Positions 18,481-28,589 of a stretch of DNA of 64,000 bases are shown here, in pieces. The stretch covers positions 1 to 64,000 of the forward strand of contig CALUOO010000006.1 of assembly GCA_944322345.1 (NCBI GenBank), in the 5' to 3' direction. The stretch's first letter is position 1. Each line of letters starts with the position of its first letter. This stretch comes from an uncultured Bacteroides sp. GTDB lineage: Bacteria > Bacteroidota > Bacteroidia > Bacteroidales > Bacteroidaceae. Made by a program: the position numbers and the translations under genes. Below the pieces are notes generated by a model. That model did no database searches and was not told the DNA's origin. It saw only the letters and a list, made by a program, of their open reading frames with translations.

Positions 18481-21261
18481 ATGAATAAACTAAATTATAT
18501 ATTTATCGCATTGCTTATGGGAGGTTCCATAACCCTCAATGCACAGACATCGGCAACTCATCCAGAGCATCAATTGTCCGATACACTGAGCATTGCTTAT
18601 GGAATAAATGTATCCTCTCCTATAAGTACTTATTCTGTCAACGGAGTCAATGCTTCCGCATTTGAAAAGTCTCCGCAGGTAGATATCAGTAAAGCATTGT
18701 ACGGGAAAATAGCAGGATTGAATGTATACCAAGGAACAGGTGCTTCTCACGACAACATTTCAAGTTTTTCCATACATGGAAATGCTCCGCTGATTTTGAT
18801 TGATGGTTTTCCACGTGACATCAGCGACATCACTTCCATGGAAATTGAATCTGTTTACGTATTGAAAGACGCTGCAGCCGCTGCACTTTATGGAATACGT
18901 GGAGCTAATGGTGTAGTAATGATTACAACCAAACGTGGAGCAAACGAAGGACTAAAGATCAAGGTTGACTATAATTTTGGTGTCAACACTCAATTCCGTT
19001 CACCGGAGTTTGCAGATGCCTACACTTATGCCAATGCATTGAATGCAGCACGATTGGGTGACGGATTAAGCGCACGCTACAATTCACAAGAGCTGGAAGC
19101 ATTCCGTACGGGTATTTATCCTTACGACTATCCCAATGTAAACTGGTGGGACGAAACATTGAATAAAACCGGATTCACACACAATCTGAAAATGTCATTC
19201 AACGGTGGGAACAAGAATTTCCGTTATTTCACAGTAGTAGATTATTACCGTGACCGTTCGATGTTGAAGAAGAATACTGATGACGACCGCTTTGATACTA
19301 CACCTACCGACACACGGCTTACCATACGTACAAATATAGACGTAGATATCACAGAAAGTACGTATATGAAACTTGGTATCGTCGGTAAATTGCAGGAGAA
19401 CAGAGGGACACGTTATGGAAGAAGTGCTATCTTCAGTACAATCTACGGAACACCGTCTGCAGCATTTCCAATTCGTCAAGCCAATGGTATTTATGGCGGC
19501 AACGATGTGTATGGTGCTAACAATCCTGTGGCTTTATTAAAAGATTACGGCCATGTACGTGATGTATACGGAACCTTGCTTGCCGATCTGAGCCTTCGTC
19601 AGAAATTAGACGTTATCACAGAAGGATTGGGAGCCGAAGTAGCTGTGTCTTTCGACAATATCGGAGCAATGTCTGAAAACTCCAGCAAAAGCTATCGATA
19701 CATGAATACCAACGCTCAGATACTGGACGACGGCACATTAGTAACTACCCCCAGCATAACAGGAAGTGATTCTGAAACTCTTGGACATTCACAACCATTT
19801 AAAAGTCTGGTATTGAGAAGTGATTTTCAAGCTAAAATAGACTATAACCGCACATTCGCAGAACATGCACTTAGCGGTGCAGTCATCTACGACATGCAGT
19901 CTATCACCAGAAATGGCAGAAACAACTCACAGAAGAACCAATCGGTAATCTTGAATGCAACATACACATATGACAATCGATATAGTCTTAATGCTGTATT
20001 CAGTCGCTCCGGCTCTGCTTATCTACCCGATGGCGACAAGTTTGCCAATTATCCGGCAGTATCAGCAGCATGGATTGTATCCAATGAATCATTCATGGAG
20101 AACATTACTCCTATTAATATGTTAAAGGTTCGCGCATCGTATGGTTTATCTGGATGGGATGGAAATCTGACACACGAGTTATGGCGTCAGAGCTATGGAA
20201 GTAGCGGAACAAACTACTATTTCGGGAACAATGTAACCGAAGCATGGGGTGGCAGTGAAGGTGATCTTCCTGTAGTTGGATTAGTAGCAGAAAAATCAGA
20301 AAAGGCGACTTTTGGATTTGACCTTGCTGCTTTCGACAACCGTTTGAACGCTACAGTTGAAGGATTCTACGAGAAGCGTTCCAACAAGCTCGTATCCGGA
20401 AGCAATTCCACATCTGGCATTATTGGTATCACTGTAGGACAGGTGAACGAAGGCGTATACAAATACAAAGGTTTCGACGCTTCTGTAAACTGGAACGACA
20501 AGATTGGAGACTTCCACTATGGCGTAGGAGCCAGTATGTCATACCTGAATTCAGAGGTCGTAAACGAGAATCAAGCTTATCAGGAATACAACTACCTTTA
20601 CACCAAAGGTAATCGTGTAGGTCAGATGTATGGTCTTGAAGCCATTGGATTCTTCAACAGCCAACAAGAAATCAACAATAGCCCCCAGCAGACATTCTCT
20701 ACCGTTGCCCCCGGTGACATAAAATACAAAGACCAGAACGGTGATAATCGTATCGACGAAAAAGATGTTGTCAAAATGTTCGGCTCGTCAATTCCACGTT
20801 TCTACTTCGGATTCAATGTAAACTTCGAGTACAAGCGCTTTGAGCTTTCAGCCGATTTCCAAGGACTGACAGGAAAGACCATTTCCCTATCAGACAGCCC
20901 GCTTTATCAACCGTTGGTAAATAATGGCAATATTTCCAAGACATTCCTCAACGAAGAAGTGTACTGGACTCCGGAGAACAAAGCCAATGCTACCATGCCA
21001 CGTTTGACAACTCTTGAAAATCTGAACAATTATCGTGCAAGCTCATTATGGTATCGCGACGGTTCGTTCTTAAAATTACGTAATCTGTTATTAGCCTACA
21101 CTTTCCCAAAATCACAAACTCGATTTGCTGATCTGAAAGTGTTTGTACAAGGAACCAACCTGTTCTCATTAGACAACATCGGTTTTGCCGATCCAGAACA
21201 ATTAGGCATTGCTTATCCTTCGACAAGGAGCTATTGGGCAGGTGTTAAACTTAATTTTTAA
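18481..21261 (+). CDS. SusC-like TonB-dependent transporter (second pair), without N-terminal regulatory-like domain
   Basis: A 926-residue receptor, about 130 residues shorter than the first. After a signal peptide (ending LNAQT) only a short linker precedes the plug, which has the signature VLKDAAAAALYGIRGANGVVMITT at about 130-153. The carboxypeptidase-regulatory-like domain found in most SusC proteins is absent. The barrel is complete and ends GVKLNF. The similarity to the first SusC is modest by eye, so this is not a recent tandem duplication. The locus therefore carries two distinct transporters, perhaps for different oligosaccharide lengths or linkages; that is inference. Confidence 0.93.
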   Translation: MNKLNYIFIALLMGGSITLNAQTSATHPEHQLSDTLSIAYGINVSSPISTYSVNGVNASAFEKSPQVDISKALYGKIAGLNVYQGTGASHDNISSFSIHGNAPLILIDGFPRDISDITSMEIESVYVLKDAAAAALYGIRGANGVVMITTKRGANEGLKIKVDYNFGVNTQFRSPEFADAYTYANALNAARLGDGLSARYNSQELEAFRTGIYPYDYPNVNWWDETLNKTGFTHNLKMSFNGGNKNFRYFTVVDYYRDRSMLKKNTDDDRFDTTPTDTRLTIRTNIDVDITESTYMKLGIVGKLQENRGTRYGRSAIFSTIYGTPSAAFPIRQANGIYGGNDVYGANNPVALLKDYGHVRDVYGTLLADLSLRQKLDVITEGLGAEVAVSFDNIGAMSENSSKSYRYMNTNAQILDDGTLVTTPSITGSDSETLGHSQPFKSLVLRSDFQAKIDYNRTFAEHALSGAVIYDMQSITRNGRNNSQKNQSVILNATYTYDNRYSLNAVFSRSGSAYLPDGDKFANYPAVSAAWIVSNESFMENITPINMLKVRASYGLSGWDGNLTHELWRQSYGSSGTNYYFGNNVTEAWGGSEGDLPVVGLVAEKSEKATFGFDLAAFDNRLNATVEGFYEKRSNKLVSGSNSTSGIIGITVGQVNEGVYKYKGFDASVNWNDKIGDFHYGVGASMSYLNSEVVNENQAYQEYNYLYTKGNRVGQMYGLEAIGFFNSQQEINNSPQQTFSTVAPGDIKYKDQNGDNRIDEKDVVKMFGSSIPRFYFGFNVNFEYKRFELSADFQGLTGKTISLSDSPLYQPLVNNGNISKTFLNEEVYWTPENKANATMPRLTTLENLNNYRASSLWYRDGSFLKLRNLLLAYTFPKSQTRFADLKVFVQGTNLFSLDNIGFADPEQLGIAYPSTRSYWAGVKLNF

Positions 21262-21283
21262 TGAAAAGTAACAACTGAAAATT

Positions 21284-22999
21284 ATGAGAACCAAATATTT
21301 CATTCTGACTATTTTGTCCTCTCTGGCTTTTGTTTCTTGCAATTATCTGGATTTCGACGAAACAAACGGTCTGAAGACAAAAGAAGACATGTACAAGTAT
21401 TTTGGAACAACCAAACAAATGCTTACACATGTGTACACATTCATGCCACAAGGCTTCAAGGCATTCAATCCCGGTAGCCGTTTTTCTACTGACGAATTGG
21501 CAATGCTTGATTGTGCCAGTGATGATGGAGAATTCGGAGCTGTTGCAGCCGGTATCCAAAACATGAACAATGGAGGATGGTCGGCTATCAAGACCTATGA
21601 TACCGCATGGAATTTATACTATGGTATACGTGCAGCAAACAGTTTCCTCACCGAAATAGCCAAAGTAGATTTTACACGTTACGAACACGATGGGCAATAC
21701 ACAAACTGGATGAAGCAACTGAAATACTTCCCATACGAAGCCCGTGTGTTGCGTGCATATTACTTCTTTGAGTTGGCACGTCGTTATGGTGATATTGCCA
21801 TGCCTTTAGAAGTACTGACTGAGGAAGAAGCCAACACAATTGGCAAAACCGCATTTGCCGATGTTATCAACTTCATTGCTAACGAATGTGATGAAGCTGC
21901 CAAGAATCTGCCGGACAGTTATGAAACAGAGCCCGGTTCGGAAGTAGGTAGGGTAACCAGAGGTTTTGCTATGGCTGTAAAATCAAAAGCTCTGCTGTAT
22001 GCAGCCAGTAAACTGCACAATCCCAATATGGACGTAGAGTTATGGAAAAAGTCAGCAAAAGCTGCATTAGACATCATTAACACCAATCTCTACACTCTCG
22101 ACCCCCAAGAAAGTGCAAACAACCTCGAGTCCAGCGAAGTGGTATTGATGAGAATCAACGACAACAGCACAACTTTCGAGCAATACAACTTCCCATTACG
22201 TTTCACCGAAGGTAAACGTACGGGCAGTACCATTGCATACACCAACTTCCCCACACAAAATCTCGTAGACGCATTCGAGACAGTTAATGGATACAAAGTA
22301 ACTCTGGAAAGTACCGGATGGGAGTGCGATGATCCCGACTTTGATCCACAAAGACCTTATGACAACCGCGACCCACGATTTTATCGTACCATCCTTGCCA
22401 ACGGCATGTCCTTCAAAGACAACACCATCGAAACATTTGAAGGAGGACTGGACAATGACGTAGTTTCCGAAGGAGGATCGCCCACCGGTTATTTCCTGCG
22501 TAAATACATTCAGGAGACAACAAACTTCACCGATGGTAGTGAAGTTTCAAACCGTCACCATTGGGTAATTTATCGCTATGCTGAGACGTTGCTGACTTAT
22601 GCCGAATCTATGGTCAATGCATTCGGAGATGTCAATTATACAGATCAGATCTATACGCACTCTGCACTTTGGGCTATCAATGAAGTACGTACCAATGCAG
22701 GTATGCCTGCAATTCCATCATGCGATAAAGAAGAATTCCTCGAACGTCTTTACAACGAATGGCGAGTAGAGTTTGCATTCGAAGACCACCGTTTTTGGGA
22801 TATCCGCCGCTGGAAAATTGCCGACAGTACGCAACGTGAAATATACGGTGTTAAAATCGAGAAGCAAGGAAGTGGATTCAACTATTTCAAGAACTTGTAC
22901 GAAACCCGTAACTGGAGAGACTGCATGTACCTGTATCCAATTCCACAAGAAGAATTATACAAGAATACAAACTTAAATCCGCAAAATACGGGATGGTAA
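21284..22999 (+). CDS. SusD-like surface glycan-binding lipoprotein (second pair)
   Basis: A 571-residue lipoprotein with lipobox FVSC (C19 followed by NYLDFDE). SusD features include the block RVLRAYYFFELARRYGDIAMP and the late motif LYNEWRVEFAFEDHRFWDIRRW, with the C-terminus YPIPQEELYKN and NPQNTGW. It partners the second SusC, 22 bp upstream, as the surface ligand-binding lid. Differences from the first SusD are large, which suggests different sugar contacts. The BACON lipoprotein follows after 30 bp in the same operon. Confidence 0.95.
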   Translation: MRTKYFILTILSSLAFVSCNYLDFDETNGLKTKEDMYKYFGTTKQMLTHVYTFMPQGFKAFNPGSRFSTDELAMLDCASDDGEFGAVAAGIQNMNNGGWSAIKTYDTAWNLYYGIRAANSFLTEIAKVDFTRYEHDGQYTNWMKQLKYFPYEARVLRAYYFFELARRYGDIAMPLEVLTEEEANTIGKTAFADVINFIANECDEAAKNLPDSYETEPGSEVGRVTRGFAMAVKSKALLYAASKLHNPNMDVELWKKSAKAALDIINTNLYTLDPQESANNLESSEVVLMRINDNSTTFEQYNFPLRFTEGKRTGSTIAYTNFPTQNLVDAFETVNGYKVTLESTGWECDDPDFDPQRPYDNRDPRFYRTILANGMSFKDNTIETFEGGLDNDVVSEGGSPTGYFLRKYIQETTNFTDGSEVSNRHHWVIYRYAETLLTYAESMVNAFGDVNYTDQIYTHSALWAINEVRTNAGMPAIPSCDKEEFLERLYNEWRVEFAFEDHRFWDIRRWKIADSTQREIYGVKIEKQGSGFNYFKNLYETRNWRDCMYLYPIPQEELYKNTNLNPQNTGW

Positions 23000-23029
23000 T
23001 CAATTGTTTAATCTAATATTCACAGATAT

Positions 23030-24505
23030 ATGAAAAAGTTATATAAGAACACATTAATGCAACTGATCGTTGCGCTATGCACATTCAGTTTTGTAGCATG
23101 CCAAGAGTTTGATATCGACTCACAACCGGAAGGTCCACTCAATATCCAGATTGATGCTCAGGACTCATATACAGCCTATGCAGTATCACCAAGCAATATT
23201 GTTTTCAACATCAGTGCCAATACCCCTTGGACTATTGAGAGTGACCAGCAATGGTGTAAGCCAACACCAGCTATGAGTGCAGCCAGTTCGTTGGTTTCCG
23301 AAATCGTGGTTTCTTTAGAAGACAATCCCGGAGATACACGTACTGCTACATTAACAATCAAAGCAGAGGGTATTAATCAAACAAAAGTAATAACCATAGA
23401 GCAATCCTCTAAAGAAAAACTGGAACTCCCTGAAATTACAGAAATGATTCCAACAGAGGGCAACACAGCCTTTACATTCAAGCTTTACTCCAATAAAGCA
23501 TGGGAACTTATACCTTCTGTCGATTTCTTATCTGATATAGACAAAACTTCCGGTGCAGGAAAAGAAGAATGGGAAACAATCACAATTAATGTTCCATCCA
23601 ATCCGGGAGCAAAACGAGAAGGTTCTATCACTGTCAGAACAGAATTTGAAGAGAAGACTATCAACATCACACAGAATGGAGTAGTCATTGAAATTGCTGA
23701 TGAAGGAGGAACCACTATCAACATGAACGGGACCAGCCAAAAAACTAACTACTCAGAAAAGACAGTAGAAATCAGTGCCAATAAAGAATGGGAGGTAGAA
23801 GTACCTAAAGAATTCCAAGAATGGATTTCTGCTGAAAAGATCAGTGAGACTGAGTTGAAAGTAAGAACTATAGCCAATCCTTTGATGACAAGTCGTAAAG
23901 GAACCATTCTTATGAAAACCAAAGAAATAATTCCGGGATTTGAAGGTGTTTCCTTTGATATTATCCAAGGAGTTGCATTCTGGAAAGAAAGCAATGAAGC
24001 CAATTATTCACTGGATGAAAACACTGGCTACATGACATTCCTAGGTAGCGGTTCAACTGGATTAGTATCCAATTATCTATTCAAAAAAGGGAAACTCACA
24101 TTCAATTTTGAATCCATTAACCTGACAGGAGATAGCTGGATAGAATTCAATATGTGGCCAAACTCTGGTAATACCAATTTCCACTTACATCTTAAACCCG
24201 GTATAGACAGTAACTTCACATGTGGAGGTTCCGGATTAAACTGGACACAAAAGATCTTTACATGGAGTGCAGAAGAAATAAATGCAGTTAAGAAAATAGA
24301 GTTCCAAGTAGTCAATAAAGACGAAACATCTAATGGACTAGTATTAAAGCTCATCATCGACGACACAGAGGTTGCTGTATTAGACAACAACATCACAGAC
24401 CCATACGAAACGGAACCAGGTGAAATTGTATATTTACGATTACAAGGAGGAAATGGCACATCTAATTTCACAGTGAAATCCATCGATTGGGAACCTGCTG
24501 AATAA
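23030..24505 (+). CDS. BACON-domain surface lipoprotein, probable glycan-binding protein
   Basis: A 491-residue lipoprotein with lipobox VAC at C25, followed by acidic QEFDID, which resembles a surface export signal. Three Ig-like BACON-type repeats occupy about 45-310; the typical tryptophan strand and ITQNG-type ends are seen (NTPWTIESDQQW, ITIEQSS, INITQNG). The C-terminal part (about 325-491) has a beta-rich pattern rich in W and F and may bind the glycan. Its place right after SusC/SusD matches surface glycan-binding proteins of Sus-like systems. No catalytic motif is visible. Confidence 0.8.
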   Translation: MKKLYKNTLMQLIVALCTFSFVACQEFDIDSQPEGPLNIQIDAQDSYTAYAVSPSNIVFNISANTPWTIESDQQWCKPTPAMSAASSLVSEIVVSLEDNPGDTRTATLTIKAEGINQTKVITIEQSSKEKLELPEITEMIPTEGNTAFTFKLYSNKAWELIPSVDFLSDIDKTSGAGKEEWETITINVPSNPGAKREGSITVRTEFEEKTINITQNGVVIEIADEGGTTINMNGTSQKTNYSEKTVEISANKEWEVEVPKEFQEWISAEKISETELKVRTIANPLMTSRKGTILMKTKEIIPGFEGVSFDIIQGVAFWKESNEANYSLDENTGYMTFLGSGSTGLVSNYLFKKGKLTFNFESINLTGDSWIEFNMWPNSGNTNFHLHLKPGIDSNFTCGGSGLNWTQKIFTWSAEEINAVKKIEFQVVNKDETSNGLVLKLIIDDTEVAVLDNNITDPYETEPGEIVYLRLQGGNGTSNFTVKSIDWEPAE

Positions 24506-24534
24506 GAATGAACAATCTTAAAAACAAGAAAAAC

Positions 24535-26007
24535 ATGAGACTAAATATAAAACAATCAATAGCAAGCAGCATCTTCTTTGTTGCATTTGTAACAACGCCT
24601 TTGTTACATAGCTGCAAAGATGACGAAGCCCAGAAGTGGGTCGACCTGCGCTACCGTGTGGAACAGGATGCCTACACCATAGATGCCAAAGGTACACAGA
24701 CTATCACGTTCCAAGTGAAGTCGACCGATCCGTGGGAGGTATTCGGAGAAAACCACTACGACTGGTATACCATCTCACCCTCGACTGGTGATGACCCGGA
24801 AAAGACCTACGATGTAACCATCACTTGTAAGGAGAACACCGATTTGGACGACCGTACAGACATCATCAACATCAAAAGTGATTACTGGACAGGGAAACAG
24901 TTTACACTCACACAAAAAGGTACAGCATACCTGAATGTAGAGAATGTGGACATGATCCTGCAGGAAGGTGGAGAAGAAGAATTCGACGTACTGACCAACC
25001 AGAAATGGACAGCAGAAGTAACCGAAGGAGATATCTGGCTATCCATCAAATCGGGAAATTCCGGAGAATTGGACGGAAAAATTGTAGTAGAAGCTACTCC
25101 TAATGCTGGTGAACAGCGTACCGGTATTGTAACCATCTACGACCGTCATGGCGAAGTGGCGCAAACTGTTGAATGCATACAGAAGGGAGTCGTTCTGAAT
25201 CCGGAAGTACCGGAAAACGGCTCATGGTTCGCTATCTACGAACAGGCACAGCAGCTCACTATCCATGTAGAATCCAATGCCAACTGGACAATATCCAAAG
25301 AAGGAAACGAAGCCGATAATGCATGGTTCCAGTTCGAAAAAACATCATTCGAAGGCAACGGTGACATTGTGATCAATGTAGACGAGCATACTGGTTCCAC
25401 TGTACGTACAGGAGTCATTGTACTTGAGACAGAAGCAGCCGAAGGCACAACTCCAGTAGTGAAGACCGTGAAGTTCAAGCAAGCCAATCCGCAAATACCT
25501 GAGGTACACGAGGTAAATGCAGCATTAGGCACATCTTACGGACCGGGATCACTGATGCCGGGACGCTACAACTTCTACCTTGGAGCACTCGGAGCAGAAG
25601 ACCTCAAACTCTTCTTTATCTGGAGCGGTAGTGATCCGTATGCAGAACTTCGTTACCATGTTATCGGAGGCAAGACACAGATGAGTACCACTCCGTGGTG
25701 TAGTGATGTGTTCAATGAATCTTCTGTAAATGTCAATATTGACACTAATGCAGAGCACGTATTCTCGTTCGAAATCCAAGAGAAAGAGACCGAAACCGGT
25801 ACATGGATCTATACCGAATGGATATTGGACGGCAAAGTTCTCGCAAGTGCCATCAGCGACGGTTTGAATGAAGTGAACGGAACAAGCGATACATGGAAAG
25901 TTCCATTCAGCCAGATCAGTGCAGGTGGAAACTTCCAGATCAGTGCAGGTGGAAGCACCGTATTCAAGAAATGGGAATATATTGCTCCGCTAGTTTGGGG
26001 AGATTAA
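24535..26007 (+). CDS. BACON-domain surface lipoprotein, second probable glycan-binding protein
   Basis: A lipoprotein of 490 residues from the ATG at 24535, or 499 from an ATG at 24508 three bases after the previous stop; both keep the signal peptide. The lipobox is LLHSC followed by KDDE, a good match to the Bacteroides surface export signal. Three BACON-like repeats follow (TDPWEVFGEN, NQKWTAEVTEG, NANWTISKEG), then a C-terminal beta domain of about 160 residues (YNFYLGALGAEDL to KKWEYIAP). It shares layout with its neighbour but little obvious identity in the C-terminal domain, so the two may bind different parts of the substrate. Confidence 0.8.
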   Translation: MRLNIKQSIASSIFFVAFVTTPLLHSCKDDEAQKWVDLRYRVEQDAYTIDAKGTQTITFQVKSTDPWEVFGENHYDWYTISPSTGDDPEKTYDVTITCKENTDLDDRTDIINIKSDYWTGKQFTLTQKGTAYLNVENVDMILQEGGEEEFDVLTNQKWTAEVTEGDIWLSIKSGNSGELDGKIVVEATPNAGEQRTGIVTIYDRHGEVAQTVECIQKGVVLNPEVPENGSWFAIYEQAQQLTIHVESNANWTISKEGNEADNAWFQFEKTSFEGNGDIVINVDEHTGSTVRTGVIVLETEAAEGTTPVVKTVKFKQANPQIPEVHEVNAALGTSYGPGSLMPGRYNFYLGALGAEDLKLFFIWSGSDPYAELRYHVIGGKTQMSTTPWCSDVFNESSVNVNIDTNAEHVFSFEIQEKETETGTWIYTEWILDGKVLASAISDGLNEVNGTSDTWKVPFSQISAGGNFQISAGGSTVFKKWEYIAPLVWGD

Positions 26008-26023
26008 CCAGAAAAGCAACAGG

Positions 26024-26052
26024 GTGATTGCCCGTCTTTATCGGGCAATCAC
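26024..26052 (+). other. Hairpin between BACON gene and GH16 gene
   Basis: GTGATTGCCCG (26024-26034) pairs perfectly with CGGGCAATCAC (26042-26052), loop of 7. It lacks a U-tract, so it looks like an intercistronic processing or stabilising hairpin more than a full terminator, and may set the GH16 level below or above the SusC/D genes. Confidence 0.55.
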
Positions 26053-26089
26053 ATCTTCTAAAAACAAGTAATAATAAAAATACAGCGAT

Positions 26090-27196
26090 ATGACAATGAG
26101 AAAAATATTCCTTCTGCTGAGCATGATGTTTATCGGATTTTCCGGCATAGCCTGCTCAGACGATGAAACAAGCGAAATCGCACCTCAAAAAAAATACCCG
26201 CTGACAGCATTTGCGGTGAAAGTGGGCAATTCTTTCTATCACGGTAAGATAAATCAAACAACCCATAAGGTCGAAATAGGTGGAATATCCGATGCAAAGC
26301 TCATCACCGAAGTCGATTATACACTGTTCGACGGGCAAACAACCATCTCACCCGATCCGACCACATTTATCGACAATTGGAAAAAGGAACAGACTGTAAC
26401 CGTCAGCACTCCGGATGGTGTGAAAACCACATATACCATTGTTCTGACCAAGTTTGACGAGACAGTAACCAATCTCCTATTCTCAGACGACTTTGACGTC
26501 GACGGCAATCCGGATCCTGATAAATGGGTACTTTGCCAAAAGAACACATCCGACTGGTGCGACGAGATGTCCGAAAGCTATGACCAAGCTTATGTAGAAG
26601 ACGGAAAACTAATCCTGAAAGCTGAGCTGGTAGACGGAGAATACAAAGCAGGCGGTATCGAAACCAATGGCAAGTTTAACTTCACCTATGGAAAAGTAGA
26701 AGTAAAAGCAAGGCTTACCAGCTATCCGAACGGAGCTTTCCCGGCTATTTGGATGATGCCACAGAGCAGCGTACATGGAGGATGGCCGCAGAGCGGTGAA
26801 ATTGATATTATGGAACACGTAAAACAAGAGTCTGTAATTCATCACACCATCCATACACACTATACGTATGACTTAGGAAACACAGCCAATCCGTCCAATA
26901 CCAAGCAAGTGACCTGTGAGTTCGGCGACTGGATCATCTATGCCGTAGAGAAAACAGCTGAAAAGCTGACATTCTACGTAAACGGTGAGGAGACCTTCTC
27001 TTACCCGAACCTGCATCTGGCAGACGAGGCAGAAATGAAACAATGGCCGTTCACCGAAGACAACCCCTTCTATATCATCCTCAATATGGGATTGGGAGGC
27101 GACCGCGACGGCTCATGGGCTGGTCCGATTGATGATGCCAACCTGCCTGCTATTATGGAAGTGGACTGGATACGGGTTTCAAAACTGGACGAATAA
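26090..27196 (+). CDS. GH16 family endo-glucanase-like surface lipoprotein
   Basis: A 368-residue lipoprotein; lipobox GIAC at about residue 24 is followed by SDDE, matching the Bacteroides surface export signal. A short Ig-like N-terminal domain (about 35-125) precedes a GH16 catalytic domain with the signature GEIDIME: E237 (nucleophile), D239 and E242 (acid/base) are all present. Flanking aromatic segments (AIWMMPQSS, YIILNMGLGG) fit laminarinase/lichenase-type GH16. It would cut beta-1,3 or mixed beta-1,3-1,4-glucan (or another GH16 substrate) at the surface for the SusC/D pairs. It is the last gene of the operon. Confidence 0.9.
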   Translation: MTMRKIFLLLSMMFIGFSGIACSDDETSEIAPQKKYPLTAFAVKVGNSFYHGKINQTTHKVEIGGISDAKLITEVDYTLFDGQTTISPDPTTFIDNWKKEQTVTVSTPDGVKTTYTIVLTKFDETVTNLLFSDDFDVDGNPDPDKWVLCQKNTSDWCDEMSESYDQAYVEDGKLILKAELVDGEYKAGGIETNGKFNFTYGKVEVKARLTSYPNGAFPAIWMMPQSSVHGGWPQSGEIDIMEHVKQESVIHHTIHTHYTYDLGNTANPSNTKQVTCEFGDWIIYAVEKTAEKLTFYVNGEETFSYPNLHLADEAEMKQWPFTEDNPFYIILNMGLGGDRDGSWAGPIDDANLPAIMEVDWIRVSKLDE

Positions 27197-27263
27197 CAAA
27201 AGCAAGGAAAGGAACAATAGGTTTTCAAGGTAGAACGATTTGTTTTTAGCACTCTCTAAGAGA

Positions 27264-27303
27264 AGAGGGATGAAAACACAGCAGTGTATTTCATCCCTCT
27301 TTA
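27264..27303 (+). terminator. Terminator after the GH16 gene
   Basis: AGAGGGATGAAA (27264-27275) pairs perfectly with TTTCATCCCTCT (27289-27300) and is followed by TTA. It marks the end of the glycan operon. Confidence 0.75.
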
Positions 27304-27395
27304 TGTATAAAACCTCACGCTGTCATTAGGATAGAAAGATAAATTATCTCATCTGCAAAGAGTACAGACGCACATCTAAGTTCAAGCAACAGAGT

Positions 27396-27917
27396 ATGAG
27401 AACAATTAACATCATTATTCTGCTATTGGCAATCACAGTGAATGCCTATAGTCAAATGAAAGAAAAAAAGATTTTTTTCGCAAAAGGAGATACAGAGACA
27501 TATGAAGTAACGGAAAGCTATGGTCACAGATTTATACTCAACGTAAAATATCTATCATACAATGCTCTTTCGGATGCTGATGCTATCCAGAAATACAGGA
27601 CATGGCCAAGAGAAACCTTGGAAATCGATAAAGAACTGATAAAAAAACATATTATCCCAAACATTAAGGGAGAAATCACTAAAGAAAACGAAAGGATATC
27701 TTTCGATTATTGCTACGAGTTTGCAACAGGAGAACTCAAATATATAACCATATTCTATGATACTTCAATCAGCATCCCAATCAAAGCCATCGAGCAATTT
27801 GAGAAAGCGATGATGGGAAAAAGCAAAGTTACTTTCACTAAAGATACCTCACATATAGAAAAAGGTATTTGTTTCAGATACTATATTCAATATCTTTTAT
27901 CGGAATTAAGAGAATGA
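27396..27917 (+). CDS. Small secreted protein, paralogue family A, copy 1
   Basis: A 173-residue exported protein with a signal peptide ending around AYSQ (residue 20). The mature part is charged and lysine-rich, with the conserved blocks FFAKGDTETYEV, IIPNIKGEITKENERISFD and SIPIKAIEQFEKAMM. No known enzymatic motif. I do not recognise the family with confidence; similar small proteins occur as lineage-specific paralogues in Bacteroides. Three more copies (27993, 28590, 32686) are in this window. From about residue 75 on, copies differ by only a few residues, and flanking DNA is also duplicated, which points to recent tandem duplication or gene conversion. Confidence 0.75.
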   Translation: MRTINIIILLLAITVNAYSQMKEKKIFFAKGDTETYEVTESYGHRFILNVKYLSYNALSDADAIQKYRTWPRETLEIDKELIKKHIIPNIKGEITKENERISFDYCYEFATGELKYITIFYDTSISIPIKAIEQFEKAMMGKSKVTFTKDTSHIEKGICFRYYIQYLLSELRE

Positions 27918-27992
27918 GTAAAACGGATGTCGGAATGGTAACCATGGCATTGAATCCACCCGGCAGTCCATCACAAAAAAGTGTAACAAGAT

Positions 27993-28514
27993 ATGAGAAC
28001 AATCAACGCCATTATTCTGCTATTGGCAATCAACGTGAATGCCTATAGTCAAATGAAAGAAAAAAAGATTTTTTTTGTAAAAGGAGATACAGAAACATAC
28101 GAAGTTACGGAAAGCGATAGTTACAGATTTATACGCAACGTAAAATATCTATCATACAATGCTCTTTCGGCTGCTGATGCCATCCAGAAATACAAGACAT
28201 GGCCAAGAGAAACCTTGGAAATCGATAAAGAACTGATAAAAAAACATATTATCCCAAACATTAAGGGAGAAATCACTAAAGAAAACGAAAGGATATCTTT
28301 CGATTATTGCTACGAGTTTGCAACAGGAGAACTTAAATATATAAACGTACACTATGACATTTCAATCAGTATCCCAATCAAAGCCATCGAACAATTTGAG
28401 AAAGCGATGATGGAAAAAAGCAAAGTTACTTTCACTAAAGATATCTCACATATAGGAAAAGGTATTTGTTTCAGATACTATATTCCATATCTTTTATCGG
28501 AATTAAGAGAATGA
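27993..28514 (+). CDS. Small secreted protein, paralogue family A, copy 2
   Basis: A 173-residue protein nearly identical to copy 1 throughout. Main differences are around residues 40-46 (ESDSYRFIRN), 122-125 (YINVHYD) and the end (GKGICFRYYIPYLL). The signal peptide is kept (VNAYSQ). The gap to copy 1 contains the same duplicated tract, which begins GAGTAAAACGGATG and includes CCACCCGGCAGTCCATC. Function unknown. High identity including the intergenic part means the unit of duplication is gene plus spacer. Confidence 0.75.
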   Translation: MRTINAIILLLAINVNAYSQMKEKKIFFVKGDTETYEVTESDSYRFIRNVKYLSYNALSAADAIQKYKTWPRETLEIDKELIKKHIIPNIKGEITKENERISFDYCYEFATGELKYINVHYDISISIPIKAIEQFEKAMMEKSKVTFTKDISHIGKGICFRYYIPYLLSELRE

Positions 28515-28589
28515 GTAAAATGGATGTCGGAATGGTGACCATGACATTGAGTCCACCCGGCAGTCCATCACCAAAAAGTGCAACAAGAT

